Shown here piece after piece: positions 37,937-39,410 of a DNA stretch of 39,410 nucleotides. The notes under the pieces were generated by a model that was not told where the DNA came from, searched no databases, and saw only the letters and a list, made by a program, of their open reading frames with translations. Position 1 is the first letter of the stretch, and each line of letters starts with the position of its first letter. This DNA is from Sphingomonas sp. 1F27F7B. Its GTDB lineage: Bacteria > Pseudomonadota > Alphaproteobacteria > Sphingomonadales > Sphingomonadaceae. The DNA is taken from positions 1 through 39,410 of the forward strand of contig NZ_SCMK01000035.1 in assembly GCF_005503355.1 (NCBI RefSeq), written 5' to 3'. The position numbers were made by a program, and so were the translations under genes.

Positions 37937-38863
37937 TTACACCGCCTCGCCGCGCGCAAGCCATGCGGCGCATTCCGGACCGAGCTCGGCCAGGGCTGCT
38001 GCTTCATAGCGGGCCACGTCTTCGGCCGTCAGCACGTTGCGCCAGCGGCCGTTGGTGCCCTTGTTGATGAAGGTGTCGGCGCCGCCATGCCAGAACGCGC
38101 CGCCCATCGGCGCAACCTGGGGGGCATTGGCCTTCATCCAGTCGAAACCGCAATGGCGCAGGATGCGCGGCCACGCCCGGGCATCGACGTCGACTTCCAG
38201 GAAATCGGCAATCCGCCGGATCTCGCCCGCCATATCGCGCTTCAGCGCTTCGAAATGGACAAGGTGGACGTTCGGCAGATCGCGAACCGCCCACCAGCTC
38301 CGGACATTTTCCCAGAAGGGCCAGAAGGGCGCGCCGTCGCCATCGAGCCATTCGCGGAAATATCCGGCGGCATCGGGATTCGCGTGCGGGACCGGCGGAC
38401 CGACCCGACCCGGCGTATCGTTCAGCATCGCATACCATGTGTCGTTCGCATGGAGATGATGATGGTGCAGGCTCAATGCGACGTCGCGCCCGTCGCGCGC
38501 CACATGAATATATCTGGCCTTGGGGCTGAAACGCAGCGCATCGACCGGCAAATGCGTCTTGAGGATGCGGCGATGCTTCTGCGCGGCCAGCACTGCCAGC
38601 CGCGCCAGCACCGGGCCGGCCCGCAGATCGACCCAGGGTGAGATATCCGCGATCGAAACCTCGGGATCGCCGTTGAACACCAGCTGCGCGACGATCTGCT
38701 GCACCCAGCTGGTGCCTGACTTGGCATAGGTGGCGACCACGACATCGTCGCCCCGGAACACCAGATCGTTCCAGATGGTCGAATCGAAATGATGATTGTG
38801 CAGCTCACGCAGCTTGCGCGGAAACCTCGCCGGAACGGCCTCCGGCGCGAAGGTCACGGGCAT
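37937..38863 (-). CDS. Cytosolic sulfotransferase (sulfotransfer_1 family)
   Basis: This 308-residue soluble protein carries the PAPS-binding 5'-phosphosulfate loop TYAKSGTSWVQQI (45-57), the KTHLP segment with the catalytic His (about 98-102), the 3'-phosphate motif YIHVARDGRDVALSLHHH and a C-terminal FINKGTNGRWRN equivalent of the GxxGxWK motif. It would transfer sulfate from PAPS to a hydroxyl or amine of an unknown acceptor. ATG 38863 was chosen because the promoter at 38893-38921 places transcription start near 38886, which makes an in-frame GTG at 38878 too close. Confidence 0.88.
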   Translation of the reverse strand: MPVTFAPEAVPARFPRKLRELHNHHFDSTIWNDLVFRGDDVVVATYAKSGTSWVQQIVAQLVFNGDPEVSIADISPWVDLRAGPVLARLAVLAAQKHRRILKTHLPVDALRFSPKARYIHVARDGRDVALSLHHHHLHANDTWYAMLNDTPGRVGPPVPHANPDAAGYFREWLDGDGAPFWPFWENVRSWWAVRDLPNVHLVHFEALKRDMAGEIRRIADFLEVDVDARAWPRILRHCGFDWMKANAPQVAPMGGAFWHGGADTFINKGTNGRWRNVLTAEDVARYEAAALAELGPECAAWLARGEAV

Positions 38864-38892
38864 TTTCGCTTGTCCCACTAGAGTTGAATGGT

Positions 38893-38921
38893 GAACTATG
38901 AATGCAACACACCACGGTCAA
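38893..38921 (-). promoter_or_regulatory. Promoter candidate of the sulfotransferase gene
   Basis: On the - strand TTGACC (38921-38916), 17 bases, TAGTTC (38898-38893). It lies within 38880-39040, a stretch clearly richer in A+T than the rest of the window. Confidence 0.6.
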
Positions 38922-39044
38922 TCAGCAAATCGCGCCACGCCTTATCAAGAACAACGCGAGGCATAGCCAAGTGTTATGCGATCTCACCTCAACTAAACCT
39001 GATCTATAGATTACCATTCTTTCATCTGTGCCGGGCCCCTCCTC

Positions 39045-39410
39045 TCAGAACTCCAGCGTCGTACGCAATGTGATCACGGTGACGCGCGGCGCATCCGCGT
39101 CACCGCCCCGATTCCAGATGAGCTGCAGGTCCGGCTGAAGAGTCAGGAAGCTGGTGACCCGGTCCGAATACGTCAGCTCGATCGCATTTTCCGCCGCCGC
39201 GGTGCGCGTGCCCTCTCCACGCAACAGGTCGCGATAGCCCGCCGAGAGATAGGCCTGGTTCACGCCGATCGAGAACCGGCTGTCGTCGCGGCCGGGCATG
39301 ACATGGGCAGCGAGCAGGCCCGCCTGCCAGCCGCCCTTGTAGGGCGTGGTCCTGCCGTCGGAAATTCCAGCGCGGACGAAGAGGCTGGTGGCGAAGGGCC
39401 CGCCCTGCCC
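39045..39410 (-). CDS. OprB-type carbohydrate porin, C-terminal part (5' end outside window)
   Basis: The frame is open from the right edge of the window to the TGA at 39045-39047, giving 121 codons. The strands FSIGVNQAYLSAGYRDL, ENAIELTYSDRVTSFLTLQP, DLQLIWNRGG and the closing TVITLRTTLEF match the end of OprB/carbohydrate-selective porins, including the C-terminal Phe for BAM recognition. An internal ATG (39299) is not the start. The gene is followed by an AT-rich gap without a clear terminator. Confidence 0.85.
   Translation of the reverse strand, partial: GQGGPFATSLFVRAGISDGRTTPYKGGWQAGLLAAHVMPGRDDSRFSIGVNQAYLSAGYRDLLRGEGTRTAAAENAIELTYSDRVTSFLTLQPDLQLIWNRGGDADAPRVTVITLRTTLEF

Overview
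The window is chromosomal DNA of high G+C content from an alphaproteobacterium, most likely a sphingomonad (Sphingomonas or a close relative). This is inferred from the RpoB/RpoC and ribosomal protein sequences, the many TonB/porin/M16 envelope genes, the ECF sigma modules, and the weak or GTG-started ribosome binding sites. I see no rRNA, tRNA, insertion sequence, integrase or CRISPR array. Start sites and functions come from reading the sequence; no database search was run.

The backbone is the transcription/translation cluster, all on the + strand but broken into four blocks: secE-nusG (2.3-3.1 kb), rplK-rplA (4.2-5.3 kb), rplJ-rplL (12.6-13.5 kb) and rpoB-rpoC (24.6-33.2 kb). Each block has a recognisable sigma-70-type promoter or leader and ends in a GC-rich hairpin with a T-run. 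Unrelated genes, mostly on the - strand, fill the gaps. Between nusG and rplK lies a secreted jelly-roll protein resembling alginate lyases. Between rplA and rplJ lie a winged-helix/LuxR-type regulatory group, a secreted protease-like TPR protein and a TonB-dependent receptor. Between rplL and rpoB lie two paralogous Pro-rich membrane proteins, an OafA-type acyltransferase, an M16 peptidase pair, a secreted TonB-C-domain protein and an alpha-amino acid ester hydrolase homologue.

The left edge (0-2.2 kb) holds the end of a Thr-Pro-rich, Cys-rich protein convergent with a phage tail-collar-like protein, then a DedA/YqaA-type membrane protein. The right part (33.3-37.6 kb) carries two different ECF sigma systems back to back. 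One is a SigK/RskA-like sigma/anti-sigma pair next to a fasciclin-domain gene (- strand). The other is an ECF42-type sigma factor behind two tandem YCII/DGPF proteins (+ strand), with a promoter candidate matching the ECF42 motif. The right edge has a small hypothetical protein, a cytosolic sulfotransferase in a locally AT-rich setting, and the C-terminus of an OprB-type porin.

The leads most worth following are: the shared promoter style of the translation operons (hexamers lacking T at -7, as in CarD-dependent alphaproteobacterial promoters); a terminator-like hairpin inside the rpoB leader; competing pairings in the rplJ leader; the SigK-RskA-FAS1 and ECF42-DGPF modules; and several secreted proteins that keep an enzyme fold but have lost key catalytic residues.
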